DNA from: Nitrospirota bacterium
GTDB lineage: Bacteria > Nitrospirota > Leptospirillia > Leptospirillales > Leptospirillaceae
DNA length: 15,808 nt
NCBI GenBank assembly: GCA_021828525.1
Contig: JAJZGM010000010.1
Coordinates: 1 to 15,808 of the forward strand
Direction of reading: 5' to 3'
The position numbers and the translations under genes were made by a program. The notes below the pieces were generated by a model. It ran no database searches. It was not told where the DNA came from and saw only the letters and a program-made list of their open reading frames with translations. Below, in pieces: positions 1 through 7,022 of the stretch (position 1 is the first letter of the stretch; each line of letters begins with the position of its first letter).

Positions 1-215
1 TTGAGGAGCTGGGGCTTGTCCAGGTCTCCGGGGAAGGGGAGCTTTCGGCCCTTGTGGAGGCCGTTCTTGCTGAAAATACTGCAGAAGTTGCAGCCTACCG
101 TGGGGGGAAGGATCGCCTGTTCGGTTTTTTTGTCGGGGCGGTCATGAAGAAATCCCGAGGGAAGGCCAATCCGGAAAAGGTCAACGAGATTCTCCGGGAC
201 AAGCTGAAAGGATAA
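1..215 (+). CDS. gatB: Aspartyl/glutamyl-tRNA amidotransferase subunit B, C-terminal end (partial)
   Basis: Only the last 70 codons are present, read from base 3 to the TAA at 213-215. They match the C-terminal GatB/YqeY tail domain: an acidic helix, then the stretch TAEVAAYRGGKDRLFGFFVG, then VMKKSRGKANPEKVNEILRD. In the family, the GatCAB complex converts misacylated Glu-tRNA(Gln) or Asp-tRNA(Asn) to the correct amide in the cytoplasm, and this tail contacts the tRNA. The amidase chemistry and kinase domain lie upstream, outside the window. The next gene starts 4 bases after the stop, so the two are probably cotranscribed. YqeY-like proteins share this domain, but the GKANP region and the terminal Leu-Lys-Gly favour GatB. 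Confidence 0.88.
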   Translation, partial: EELGLVQVSGEGELSALVEAVLAENTAEVAAYRGGKDRLFGFFVGAVMKKSRGKANPEKVNEILRDKLKG

Positions 216-219
216 GTCC

Positions 220-858
220 ATGCGTCTGTTTTTTGCTGCGCTTTTAATGGCGGCAGTCCTTCCGGCAACCACCGCCGCCTTCGCGGGGGATCCTTTTTCC
301 TATCTTCCGATGGCTCCCATGGAGAAGACCTATGAGGGGCTGGGGGGCAAAATCCGGGTCGTCGAGACGGTCCGGCCACTTCCCCAAGCGGCCACCGCCC
401 CCCGGACTGTCGAGGTTGTCCGGAAAATTGCCTACCTGAACTTCCCGGCGAAGACCATCATCTCCACCTTTTCCTTCGATCCGTCGACCGGAAACTATGC
501 CAAGCTTTCCAGCACCTCGGCCTTCTCCAAGGCGGTTTTTCATTACCATCCGCCTCTCGTGCGCGTTCGTCTGCCCTTCCGGAAGGGAGACCACTGGGAA
601 GGCGAAGATGGCCAGAACACCATTCACGACCGGGTGTGGGGGAAGGTCCGCATCACCCTTCCGGCAGGAACCTTCGTCTGCTGGGTGGTCCGCCGCAAGC
701 TGACTTATGACCTCATCAGCCGTCGTTCAACCCAGGTCCTCTATGAGTATTATGCCAAGGGGGTGGGTTTCGTGGGGGAGGGAGGCTGGTCGGCCACCGG
801 GAAATGGCACTGGTCAAAACGCCTTCTTTCCTTCAAAATGGGGACGGACCGATCCTGA
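220..858 (+). CDS. Exported protein of unknown function
   Basis: This 212-residue protein has a clear Sec signal peptide: Met-Arg, a hydrophobic run at about residues 3-20, and a likely cleavage after the Ala-Phe-Ala near residue 22. The mature part is predicted to be soluble, periplasmic and rich in beta strands. Its C-terminal half carries a pattern of a Gly-Asp-His-Trp motif, a LPAGTFVCW segment (about 145-155) and a YEYYAKGVGFVGE segment (about 173-185). This resembles the 'paid-out' strands seen in DUF3108-like periplasmic proteins, but that similarity is by eye only and I do not assign a family. Spacing to gatB is 4 bases, with AAAGGA of the gatB end serving as ribosome binding site. 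A tetrahaem cytochrome follows 43 bases later, so a role in the cell envelope near that cytochrome is possible but unproven. Confidence 0.8.
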   Translation: MRLFFAALLMAAVLPATTAAFAGDPFSYLPMAPMEKTYEGLGGKIRVVETVRPLPQAATAPRTVEVVRKIAYLNFPAKTIISTFSFDPSTGNYAKLSSTSAFSKAVFHYHPPLVRVRLPFRKGDHWEGEDGQNTIHDRVWGKVRITLPAGTFVCWVVRRKLTYDLISRRSTQVLYEYYAKGVGFVGEGGWSATGKWHWSKRLLSFKMGTDRS

Positions 859-901
859 GGACCTGGCCGGCAGCCTGTCCCAACCTGTTCAGGAGAGACC
901 C

Positions 902-1405
902 ATGGCTTTTAGAACCCGGACCCAGGCCGTCCTGTGGATCGCTGTCGCGATGATTCTGGGGGGGGCGCTCTCCTCTCTGGGCGGCCGCTGGCTGGAGGAA
1001 CGGCCTGGCTTCTGTCTTTCCTGCCATGAAATGACGTTTTACGGGAAAACCTGGCAAGAATCGGGGGCGGCGAAGAAGCATGGACGGTGCATCGATTGCC
1101 ATTCGGGTCGTGGAATCGTCGGGGCGGTCTCGGCCCAGATGACAGGGATCGTGGAACTCGGAACCCATTTTCTGGGTCATCCCAGACCCAGATTGGCCTA
1201 CGGACCGGGAGTTGTTCCGAACGAAAACTGCATCAAGTGTCATGTTCACGGCTATATCCGCTCCGCGCACAAGGATTTCGATTATCGGTCCCATGAATGC
1301 GCCTACTGCCACAATCATTTCAAAGACCGGAACTTTTCCGGAGAAATCCCGCTCTCGATGGAGCGATACCAAGAACGATTCGCGAAGGGAGATGTCAATG
1401 AGTGA
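902..1405 (+). CDS. Membrane-anchored tetrahaem cytochrome c, NapC/NirT/NrfH type
   Basis: The 167-residue product has one N-terminal membrane anchor (about residues 9-26) and four CXXCH haem c motifs at 38-42 (CLSCH, followed by Glu-Met as in NrfH), 63-67 (CIDCH), 110-114 (CIKCH) and 133-137 (CAYCH). The layout and length match small NapC/NirT/NrfH quinol dehydrogenases, which pass electrons from membrane quinol to periplasmic partners. The start at 902 is preceded by AGGAGAG at 891-897. The open frame extends further upstream, but those codons overlap the previous gene and lack a signal. The stop overlaps the enolase start by 8 bases. No terminal reductase or oxidase lies nearby, so the electron acceptor is unknown; the exported protein just upstream is a possible partner. 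Confidence 0.9.
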   Translation: MAFRTRTQAVLWIAVAMILGGALSSLGGRWLEERPGFCLSCHEMTFYGKTWQESGAAKKHGRCIDCHSGRGIVGAVSAQMTGIVELGTHFLGHPRPRLAYGPGVVPNENCIKCHVHGYIRSAHKDFDYRSHECAYCHNHFKDRNFSGEIPLSMERYQERFAKGDVNE

Positions 1406-2678
1406 GATCGATCGTATTCATGGCCGGGAGGTTCTCGATTCCCGGGGAAACCCCACTGTCGAAGTGGAGGTGACCCTTGCATCGGGGGCCACCGGGCAGG
1501 CGATCGTTCCCTCGGGCGCATCGACCGGCGCCAAGGAGGCGCTTGAGCTCCGGGACCATGATCCTGAACGCTTCGGGGGAAAGGGCGTCCGCAAGGCCAT
1601 CGAAAATGTCGGAGGGCTCATTCGGGATACCCTCGAGGGCCTTCCGGCCGAAGACCAGGCCTTGATTGACGAGACTCTGATTTCACTCGACGGGAGCGAA
1701 AACAAGTCAGTCCTGGGGGCCAATGCCATGCTGGGAGTCTCCATGGCGGTGGCGAGGGCCGCCGCGGCCGAACGGGCCCTCGATCTCTACCGGTGGCTGG
1801 GCGGAGCCCTGGTCCGGACGCTCCCGACGCCCTTCATGAACGTGATCAACGGGGGAGCCCATGCGGACAACAATCTCGATTTTCAGGAATTCATGATCGT
1901 TCCCCATGGTGCGGAAAGTTTTTCGGAGGCCCTCCGGACGGGTGCCGAGGTCTTTGCCGCCCTGAAGGGGGTTCTCAAGGCCCGGGGGCTCACCACGCTC
2001 GTGGGGGACGAGGGGGGATTTGCACCCTCCCTGTCCTCCCATGACGAAGCCTTTGACCTTCTTCTGATGGCGATCGAGAAGGCCGGTTATCGCCCGGGAG
2101 AGGAGGTCTCCCTGGCTCTTGATGCGGCCTCGTCGGAGTTTTACAGGGACGGGGTCTATCTCCTGGACGGGGGGAAAAGACGTGTCAGCTCGGGCGAGCT
2201 CGTCGATTATTACGAGGAGCTCGTGACGAAATATCCGGTCGTCTCCATTGAAGACGGTTTGGCGGAAGATGACTGGGACGGGTGGATCGCCATGACGAAA
2301 CGCCTGGGATCCCGCGTCCAGCTGGTAGGAGACGATCTTTTCGTGACTAACCCCTCCATTCTTGCCGAGGGTATAAGAAACGGGGCGGGAACAGCCGTTC
2401 TGGTCAAGCTCAACCAGATCGGGACCGTGACCGAAACGATCGAAACGACCCGGCTGGCCCTTTTCCACCGAATGGGGGCCATGATCTCCCACCGGTCCGG
2501 TGAAAGCGAGGATACCTTTATTGCTGATCTGGCCGTGGCCACGGAAGCTGGCCAGATCAAGACAGGGTCCTTGGCCCGGGGGGAACGGACAGCCAAATAC
2601 AACAGACTTCTCCGGATTGAGGAGGCTCTGGGGGACACGGCCCGGTATGCCGGCCTTTCCCTCGTCCGGCGGGGGTAG
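1398..2678 (+). CDS. eno: Enolase (phosphopyruvate hydratase)
   Basis: Enolase interconverts 2-phosphoglycerate and phosphoenolpyruvate in glycolysis and gluconeogenesis, in the cytoplasm. The 426-residue length is normal. Visible family residues include the GNPTVEVEV strand (18-26), SGASTG (39-44), the acid Glu205 in GDEGGF, the base Lys337 in VKLNQIGT, the metal ligands Asp242, Glu285 (SIEDG) and Asp312 (GDDLF), and the signature SHRSGESEDTFIADLAV (364-380). Two in-frame ATGs lie at 1392 and 1398. GGGAG at 1387-1391 abuts the first and sits 6 bases before the second, so I chose 1398. The start overlaps the cytochrome stop, which suggests translational coupling. Followed by an ftsB-like gene, a common bacterial arrangement. 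Confidence 0.98.
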   Translation: MSEIDRIHGREVLDSRGNPTVEVEVTLASGATGQAIVPSGASTGAKEALELRDHDPERFGGKGVRKAIENVGGLIRDTLEGLPAEDQALIDETLISLDGSENKSVLGANAMLGVSMAVARAAAAERALDLYRWLGGALVRTLPTPFMNVINGGAHADNNLDFQEFMIVPHGAESFSEALRTGAEVFAALKGVLKARGLTTLVGDEGGFAPSLSSHDEAFDLLLMAIEKAGYRPGEEVSLALDAASSEFYRDGVYLLDGGKRRVSSGELVDYYEELVTKYPVVSIEDGLAEDDWDGWIAMTKRLGSRVQLVGDDLFVTNPSILAEGIRNGAGTAVLVKLNQIGTVTETIETTRLALFHRMGAMISHRSGESEDTFIADLAVATEAGQIKTGSLARGERTAKYNRLLRIEEALGDTARYAGLSLVRRG

Positions 2679-2705
2679 GACAGACCGATGGGAGGGCCCG
2701 TGAAA

Positions 2706-3014
2706 ATGGAGACCCGGGAAAAGGGCAAGGGCCAGCTGTGGTTTTACTGGGCCGTCGGGGCCGGCCTCTGGATCTGGACGGTGTCGGCCCTTTTCTCGGG
2801 AACGACCGGGGTTGGGCCGCTTGTCTCCTATTTTTTCAAGGAAAGGGAGGCCCTCCATGCCTTGGTCCGGATCGATGAACGAGTCCGGGTCCTCGGGGGT
2901 CGGGTGCAATCCCTTCGGTCCGATCCCTTTGCCATGGAGCGACAGGCCCGTGAACGGGAACATCGCCTCCGGCCGGGGGAAATTCTTGTCCTGCCCCGGG
3001 GGGAATCCCGGTAA
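2706..3014 (+). CDS. ftsB: FtsB/DivIC-like cell division protein (septum formation initiator family)
   Basis: This small bitopic protein (102 residues from this start) has a short cytoplasmic tail, one membrane segment (about 11-31), a charged coiled-coil-forming stretch (about 45-70), and the conserved C-terminal pattern DPFAMERQAREREHRLRPGE (73-92), typical of the DivIC/FtsB family. FtsB forms a complex with FtsL and FtsQ at the division septum. Three in-frame starts are possible: ATG 2688, GTG 2700 and ATG 2706. The best ribosome binding site, GGAGGG at 2691-2696, is 9 bases before 2706 and too close to 2700. A weaker AGGA at 2677-2680 could serve 2688, which would add six residues. Position after enolase supports the call. 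Confidence 0.85.
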   Translation: METREKGKGQLWFYWAVGAGLWIWTVSALFSGTTGVGPLVSYFFKEREALHALVRIDERVRVLGGRVQSLRSDPFAMERQAREREHRLRPGEILVLPRGESR

Positions 3015-3019
3015 TGTCA

Positions 3020-3049
3020 TTGATTTTTGAGTTGAAAGTGCGTTAGGAT
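3020..3049 (+). promoter_or_regulatory. Possible sigma70-type promoter upstream of the mini-ribosomal gene
   Basis: TTGATT at 3020-3025 and TAGGAT at 3044-3049 are 18 bases apart, each matching 4 of 6 consensus positions. This lies just after the ftsB stop in a relatively AT-rich patch and would give a leader of roughly 120 bases before the small gene at 3175. The match is modest. Confidence 0.35.
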
Positions 3050-3131
3050 CGAAACTTGTTGTGTTCAATCCAAAGAAGAGTCGCGAAGGCAGGTCTTGCG
3101 ACAGGCAACGGTCCAGTGTGTTGGAGGAACC

Positions 3132-3155
3132 TTTCCGGTAATGCCGGAAGTTTTT
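3132..3155 (+). terminator. Terminator- or attenuator-like hairpin
   Basis: TTCCGG (3133-3138) and CCGGAA (3144-3149) form a perfect 6-bp stem around the loop TAATG, with a T-G wobble pair below it. Five T residues follow at 3151-3155. The stem ends 25 bases before the start of the small basic ribosomal-type gene. It could end the eno-ftsB transcript, or act as an attenuator within the leader of the next gene. Confidence 0.5.
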
Positions 3156-3174
3156 CCTGGGAGAAAACGAGCGC

Positions 3175-3264
3175 ATGTCAAGTGTCATCAAGAAGCGTCG
3201 GAAGAAGATCCGGAAACACAAGTACAAGAAACTTCGGAGACAATCCCGTCACAAGAAGAAGTAG
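3175..3264 (+). CDS. bS22/mS38-type ribosomal mini-protein (AURKAIP1/COX24 domain)
   Basis: This 29-residue ORF reads MSSVIKKRRKKIRKHKYKKL followed by RRQSRHKKK. About 60% of residues are Lys or Arg. The SSVIKKRRKK start and the KHKYKKLRRQSRH core match the AURKAIP1/COX24 family. That family includes the mycobacterial ribosomal protein bS22 (GSVIKKRRKRM start, as I recall it) and mitochondrial mS38, which bind the small ribosomal subunit near its decoding region. A GGGAG at 3159-3163 lies 11 bases upstream. The protein overlaps a longer ORF in another frame (3096-3371) that has no recognisable content. By family knowledge the likely role is a small-subunit ribosomal component; binding in this organism is inferred. 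Confidence 0.85.
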   Translation: MSSVIKKRRKKIRKHKYKKLRRQSRHKKK

Positions 3265-3297
3265 CAACGGGCAGAGACAGCAGGAAGGGGATCGGTC

Positions 3298-3753
3298 GTG
3301 AACGAACGGAGGCTGGTCATAGGGGGAACGTTTTTCCTGTTCCTTGTTTCATCCGGCATTGTCACCTATGAACAGATCCAGATCGGAAACCTGCAAGGGG
3401 AACTTCGCCACATGAAGATCCTCATGAGGGCCGGCGTGCGTTCAGTCCCATCTCCTTCCGCTTCCTCTCCCTCCGAACCCGCGAAAAATCCCTCCGGCGT
3501 TGCAAGCTTCGAGTCCGATACCACCAATACCGCCATGGGAATCAAGGATTTTTCCCCTCTTCTTCCCCCCATGGTTTCCCAAGGCCGGCGTCTGGCCCTG
3601 ACACACCGGTCCCAGGTCCGCTTTGTTGCCTACCATCTCGTGGTCTTTGAACTTCAGGACGAAAAAGGCCATACGATTCCCGCTCTCTTCAATGTCGAAG
3701 ATCCGGAAACCTCTGTCTCCTGGCGTTATCTCTATTCCTTTTCCCCTCGATAA
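3298..3753 (+). CDS. Small membrane-anchored protein of unknown function
   Basis: The GTG start at 3298 follows AGGAAGGGG (3282-3290) by 7 bases. The 151-residue product has a short basic N-terminus, a membrane segment at about residues 7-24, a short helical stretch with a likely stalk, a Ser/Pro-rich linker at about 49-68, and a compact C-terminal part (about 90-151) with alternating strands (VRFVAYHLVVFELQD, then an FNVEDPE turn). The layout suggests an inner-membrane anchor with a periplasmic domain. I do not recognise a family. It starts 33 bases after the bS22-type gene and may share its transcript. Confidence 0.7.
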   Translation: MNERRLVIGGTFFLFLVSSGIVTYEQIQIGNLQGELRHMKILMRAGVRSVPSPSASSPSEPAKNPSGVASFESDTTNTAMGIKDFSPLLPPMVSQGRRLALTHRSQVRFVAYHLVVFELQDEKGHTIPALFNVEDPETSVSWRYLYSFSPR

Positions 3754-3947
3754 CCGACCTCTTCAAGCCCTTTCCTATCCCGAAACCCAGACATCAAACA
3801 GTCCTCCGGCCCCCCCTTCCTCGTCTTTTCAAGGAGTTTATCGCCTGGATTGTCTGCCAGAGTCCTGCATCGACGAATGCTTCGCCGACGGTATGACCCT
3901 TTAGACTGGCCTCCTCCGGCCAAGGGGGATTTGTATTGAAGGGAGAA

Positions 3948-3971
3948 GGGGCCCTTTTGAAGGAGGGCCCC
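3948..3971 (-). terminator. Possible terminator of the M16 operon
   Basis: GGGGCCC at 3948-3954 and GGGCCCC at 3965-3971 form a perfect 7-bp GC stem with a 10-base loop, 7 bases past the stop of the - strand M16 gene. On the - strand it is followed by a pyrimidine-rich but not pure T tract. It lies between convergent genes and might work in both directions. The rest of 3754-3978 shows nothing else convincing. Confidence 0.5.
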
Positions 3972-3978
3972 CGGGATT

Positions 3979-5442
3979 TCAGAGTCCAGGAGGCTCGGGT
4001 TGTCCCTTTATTCCTGTCTTTTCCAGAGTCTTTTGGGGTCCCACAATCACGGTGACGAAGGTCTTTCCCCGAAGGAGTTTCTGACCGGCGGCCAGAGCCG
4101 AGGCTTGGGTAACCTGGCGGACCTTCTCGGGGTAGTCGGTGAAATAGGTGAGGCCGAGATTGTCGCTCCAGACGACGAGAAGGAGGGAGGCGAGCTTCGA
4201 TGTGGTGTTCATCAGGAAGGGGAAGCCTCCGATCAGTTCATTCTTGACCGCCTCAACCTTTTCAGGGGAGGGTGGGGTCTTTGTTGCCATGTCAAGAACG
4301 GAATCCATTGCCTTGATCACCTTTGCGGTATTGGGGGCATGGGTCTGGAAATTGACCAGAAATGGCCCGGGATAGCGTTCGGCGTCGAGGCCGGTGTGAA
4401 TGTAATAGACAAGTCCCATCTTTTGCCGGATGACCCGGTTTAACGTGGAGGTATTTGTGGCCCCGAGAACCATATCGAAGACGAGGGCATTGTAGAAGGA
4501 GGGATCCTCGCGGGCAATTCCCGTGGTCCCGTAGAAGACGGTCGATTGCCGGAGTTCAGGCTTGTTGATCAGATAGACGCCCGCCCGGGGTGAAAGAGAG
4601 GAGGGCCGGTTCGGGGGGGACCCAGTCCGGGATATCGGGCCCCATTTTCCGAAATACCGTTTGGCCAGGCTCAATCCCTCAGACGGGGTCAGGTCGCCGG
4701 CCAGAACCAGGACGGAGTGGTCAGGCCGATAGTGGACGGAGATGAAATCGACCAGGTCCTGGCGGGTGATTCCCTTGACGGAGGCGGCTGTTCCCGAGGA
4801 GGGATGGCCATAGGGGCCTTGGCCAAAGAGCAGACGGTAAAAAAGGTTGGTTCCCCGCGGACCGGGATGGCTTTCCGCATCGATCAGCGAGGCTATATAG
4901 TTCGCCTTTTTCTGGTCAAACTCTGCCTGGGGGAAGGTTGGAGCAGCGATCATCTCCGAGGCGAGGGAAAGGAGAACCGGTGTCTCCGTGGTGAGGCTGT
5001 CTCCGGAGACAGTGGTCATGTCCCGGCCGGCTGAGGCCTCAAGGGATCCCCCGGAACTGTCGATCGTCCGGAAAATCGAGAGGGCGTCATGAGTTTTCGT
5101 ACCACGTTCAAGAAGACTTGCGGCAAGGGAAGCCGTTCCAGCTTTTCCCGGAGGATCTTCCGCCGAACCGGCTCTCAGGCCGATGCGAAATGAGATCAAT
5201 GGAAGGTCAGGACGGGGAACCACGTAGACTTCCAGACCATTCGGGAGGGTTGTCGAAAAAATTTTCGTGTGCATCGCCGGAACGGGATAGCTGGCGATGG
5301 CGGAGGTTTTGGCCGTTCCGGGTTGTTTCCCGGCAATGGACCCGGGAGAGGGAGCATGGGCGCAGGAGGCCAGAAAAAGCAGGGCGGACAGGAAAATGCG
5401 CGGAGAAGGTCGGAGGTTCGTCGGGAATTTCCATGGGGCCAT
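3979..5442 (-). CDS. M16 peptidase-family lipoprotein, zinc site lost, Arg/Tyr subunit
   Basis: This 487-residue protein has a lipoprotein signal with lipobox LASC (Cys27) and +2 Ala, which predicts an outer-membrane-bound lipoprotein facing the periplasm. Two M16 repeats follow (about 58-250 and 285-470). Where active M16 enzymes have HXXEH, this protein has Ser105-Leu-Ala-Ala-Ser109, so both His and the Glu are gone and it cannot bind zinc in the usual way. The second repeat keeps the M16B substrate-positioning pattern IRQKMGLVY, with Arg339 and Tyr346. It lies 56 bases downstream of a catalytic M16 gene that lacks that pair, so the two probably form a heterodimer as in known two-subunit M16B proteases. 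AAGGAG on the - strand precedes the ATG. Confidence 0.93.
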   Translation of the reverse strand: MAPWKFPTNLRPSPRIFLSALLFLASCAHAPSPGSIAGKQPGTAKTSAIASYPVPAMHTKIFSTTLPNGLEVYVVPRPDLPLISFRIGLRAGSAEDPPGKAGTASLAASLLERGTKTHDALSIFRTIDSSGGSLEASAGRDMTTVSGDSLTTETPVLLSLASEMIAAPTFPQAEFDQKKANYIASLIDAESHPGPRGTNLFYRLLFGQGPYGHPSSGTAASVKGITRQDLVDFISVHYRPDHSVLVLAGDLTPSEGLSLAKRYFGKWGPISRTGSPPNRPSSLSPRAGVYLINKPELRQSTVFYGTTGIAREDPSFYNALVFDMVLGATNTSTLNRVIRQKMGLVYYIHTGLDAERYPGPFLVNFQTHAPNTAKVIKAMDSVLDMATKTPPSPEKVEAVKNELIGGFPFLMNTTSKLASLLLVVWSDNLGLTYFTDYPEKVRQVTQASALAAGQKLLRGKTFVTVIVGPQKTLEKTGIKGQPEPPGL

Positions 5443-5461
5443 GTGAGTCTCCTTTGATGGA

Positions 5462-5486
5462 AGAATCTCCCGAAAGAAGGGATTCT
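5462..5486 (-). repeat. Intercistronic inverted repeat between the two M16 genes
   Basis: AGAATC at 5462-5467 pairs with GATTCT at 5481-5486, extended inwards by a CC/GG pair across a bulged T. The imperfect hairpin sits about 20 bases upstream of the second M16 start. It might adjust message stability or the ratio of the two subunits; there is no T tract. Confidence 0.35.
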
Positions 5487-5498
5487 CCTGTCTGTGTT

Positions 5499-6926
5499 CT
5501 ATCGGACGATCCTGCCCGGGCGTGAAAAAGAAGGATGACTAAGGGGGCCTGTCGGAAACAGATAGCCCACAGTTTCGTTGCTGGTTCGAAGATACTTTCT
5601 GGCCACGCGCCTGACATCCTGGGCCGAAACAGACTGGATGTTCCGGACGTAGTCCGTGAGGTAGGACATGGGGATCCGGTCGGCGGACATCATGCCCAGC
5701 ATCATGCCCATTCCGAAGGCCGACTCCTGGTTCATGACGAATTGGGTCAGGATCTGTTTTTTGGCGGAATCGAGGAGTTCCGCCGAGACCAATGAGGTTC
5801 TCACCTGGCGGATCACGGCATCGAGGCGTTTCTTCAGGATGGGCGGAGAGGCTTTCGGCAATCCCTGAGCATAGAAGTAAAACAGTCCAGGATCGGCCGT
5901 CATCGGGTCATAGGAGCCTTCGGCATCCACGGCCACGGGGTGGCGATAGATCATGTCCTGGTAGAGGAGGGAGGTTCGCCCTCCGGAGAGGACCTGGGCC
6001 AGGACGACGAGCCTCATGGCGTCAGGGCTCCGGAAGTTGGGCGTATGAAAGGCCATCATGGTGATGGGAAGCATGGCCGGCTTCCTGACGACGGTCATCC
6101 GGAGACGGCGCTGGCGGGGTTCCCCCGGAATCCGGCTTTTGGGAAGATGTCCCGGGGGAATGGCACCAAAATATTTTTCGACCTTGGCGGTGAGGGTTTT
6201 TTCGTCGATTGGGCCCACGACCACGATGGTCGCGTTATTTGGCATGTAATGGGCCCGGTAGTAGTTCCTTATATCATTCCGGGTCGTGTGCTTTATATCC
6301 CCTTCCCAGCCGATGACGGGGTTATGGTAGGGATGGACGGCATAGGCCGTGGCATAGACTTGCTCGACAAGCTTCTGGGTCGGATCATCATAGTCGTTCC
6401 TGCGTTCTTCAAGGACGATGTTTCTTTCGCGTTCCACCTGGTCGGGGGAAAGAAGGAGGTGGGTCATCCGGTCGGATTCGATGGCCAGGGGAAGACGGAT
6501 CTTGTCGGGAGCAACATTTTCGAAATAGGCAGTAAAATCGTAGTCAGTGAAGGCGTTCAGCTGTCCCCCCACCCCATTGATCAAGGTATCGAGTTTTCCG
6601 TGGGGGAACTTTTTGGTTCCGGTGAACATCATATGTTCGTTGAAATGGGAAATCCCGGTTCTCCCCCGGTGTTCGTTCCGGGAGCCCACACGGTACCAGA
6701 TCTGGAAGGTCAGGGTCGGGCTATAGGGATCGTTGACCGTGACAAGGGTCAGGCCGTTTTTGAAATGGTGGATGTGGGGTGTCAGGGCCAGTTTGAGAGG
6801 GGTCTGGATCTCCTTTGCCGGGGATGAGGCAGCCCGTGCGAAAGAAGGTGTAAGAAAAAAAGTCGTGACGAGAATAAAAAGGAGGTATTGTCCGAGAAGC
6901 GAGGTTCGGGGAAAACGAAAAACCAT
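5499..6926 (-). CDS. Zinc-dependent M16 family peptidase, catalytic subunit
   Basis: This 475-residue exported protein has a hydrophobic signal (about 12-30) with a likely cleavage after Ala-Arg-Ala. The inverted zinc motif HFNEH lies at 94-98 and the third ligand at Glu174, in VLEERRNDYDDP, with the usual spacing. The sequence GSRNEHRGRTGISHFNEHMM is classic M16B. The C-terminal repeat (about 255-460) lacks the IRxKxGLxY pattern with the Arg/Tyr pair that normally holds substrate, and that pair is present in the next gene. The likely role is periplasmic degradation or processing of peptides and unfolded proteins. Start: ATG at 6926, with AGGGAG 7 bases before it. It lies 96 bases downstream of the DUF5069 gene and may be cotranscribed. 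Confidence 0.96.
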   Translation of the reverse strand: MVFRFPRTSLLGQYLLFILVTTFFLTPSFARAASSPAKEIQTPLKLALTPHIHHFKNGLTLVTVNDPYSPTLTFQIWYRVGSRNEHRGRTGISHFNEHMMFTGTKKFPHGKLDTLINGVGGQLNAFTDYDFTAYFENVAPDKIRLPLAIESDRMTHLLLSPDQVERERNIVLEERRNDYDDPTQKLVEQVYATAYAVHPYHNPVIGWEGDIKHTTRNDIRNYYRAHYMPNNATIVVVGPIDEKTLTAKVEKYFGAIPPGHLPKSRIPGEPRQRRLRMTVVRKPAMLPITMMAFHTPNFRSPDAMRLVVLAQVLSGGRTSLLYQDMIYRHPVAVDAEGSYDPMTADPGLFYFYAQGLPKASPPILKKRLDAVIRQVRTSLVSAELLDSAKKQILTQFVMNQESAFGMGMMLGMMSADRIPMSYLTDYVRNIQSVSAQDVRRVARKYLRTSNETVGYLFPTGPLSHPSFSRPGRIVR

Positions 6927-6982
6927 GGTCGGGCTCCCTTTTGCAAGGTGAAAATCGGTGGATTCGACCGTCCGGGAGGGGA

Positions 6983-7020
6983 TGGGGGAGAAAGGCCTTG
7001 GATCTCTTCCCCCTCCCCCA
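6983..7020 (-). repeat. Inverted repeat between the DUF5069 and M16 genes
   Basis: TGGGGGA at 6983-6989 and TCCCCCA at 7014-7020 are perfect inverted copies 24 bases apart, starting directly after the DUF5069 stop on the - strand. The potential stem is GC-rich but no T run follows, so this could be a weak terminator, a pausing hairpin, or low-complexity purine sequence. Confidence 0.3.
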
Positions 7021-7022
7021 AA

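Noticed and set aside
1707..3227. 506-codon open frame antisense to enolase and ftsB
   Set aside because: It lies opposite a clear enolase, and its translation is Pro/Gly/Arg-rich with no domain. It is a by-product of high GC content.
3096..3371. 91-codon frame across the mini-ribosomal gene
   Set aside because: It has no family pattern, and its coding would conflict with the COX24/bS22-type frame and with the next gene's start.
5940..6827. 295-codon open frame antisense to the catalytic M16 gene
   Set aside because: The M16 reading has a zinc motif, a signal peptide and a ribosome binding site; this one has only low-complexity Gly/Asp-rich sequence.
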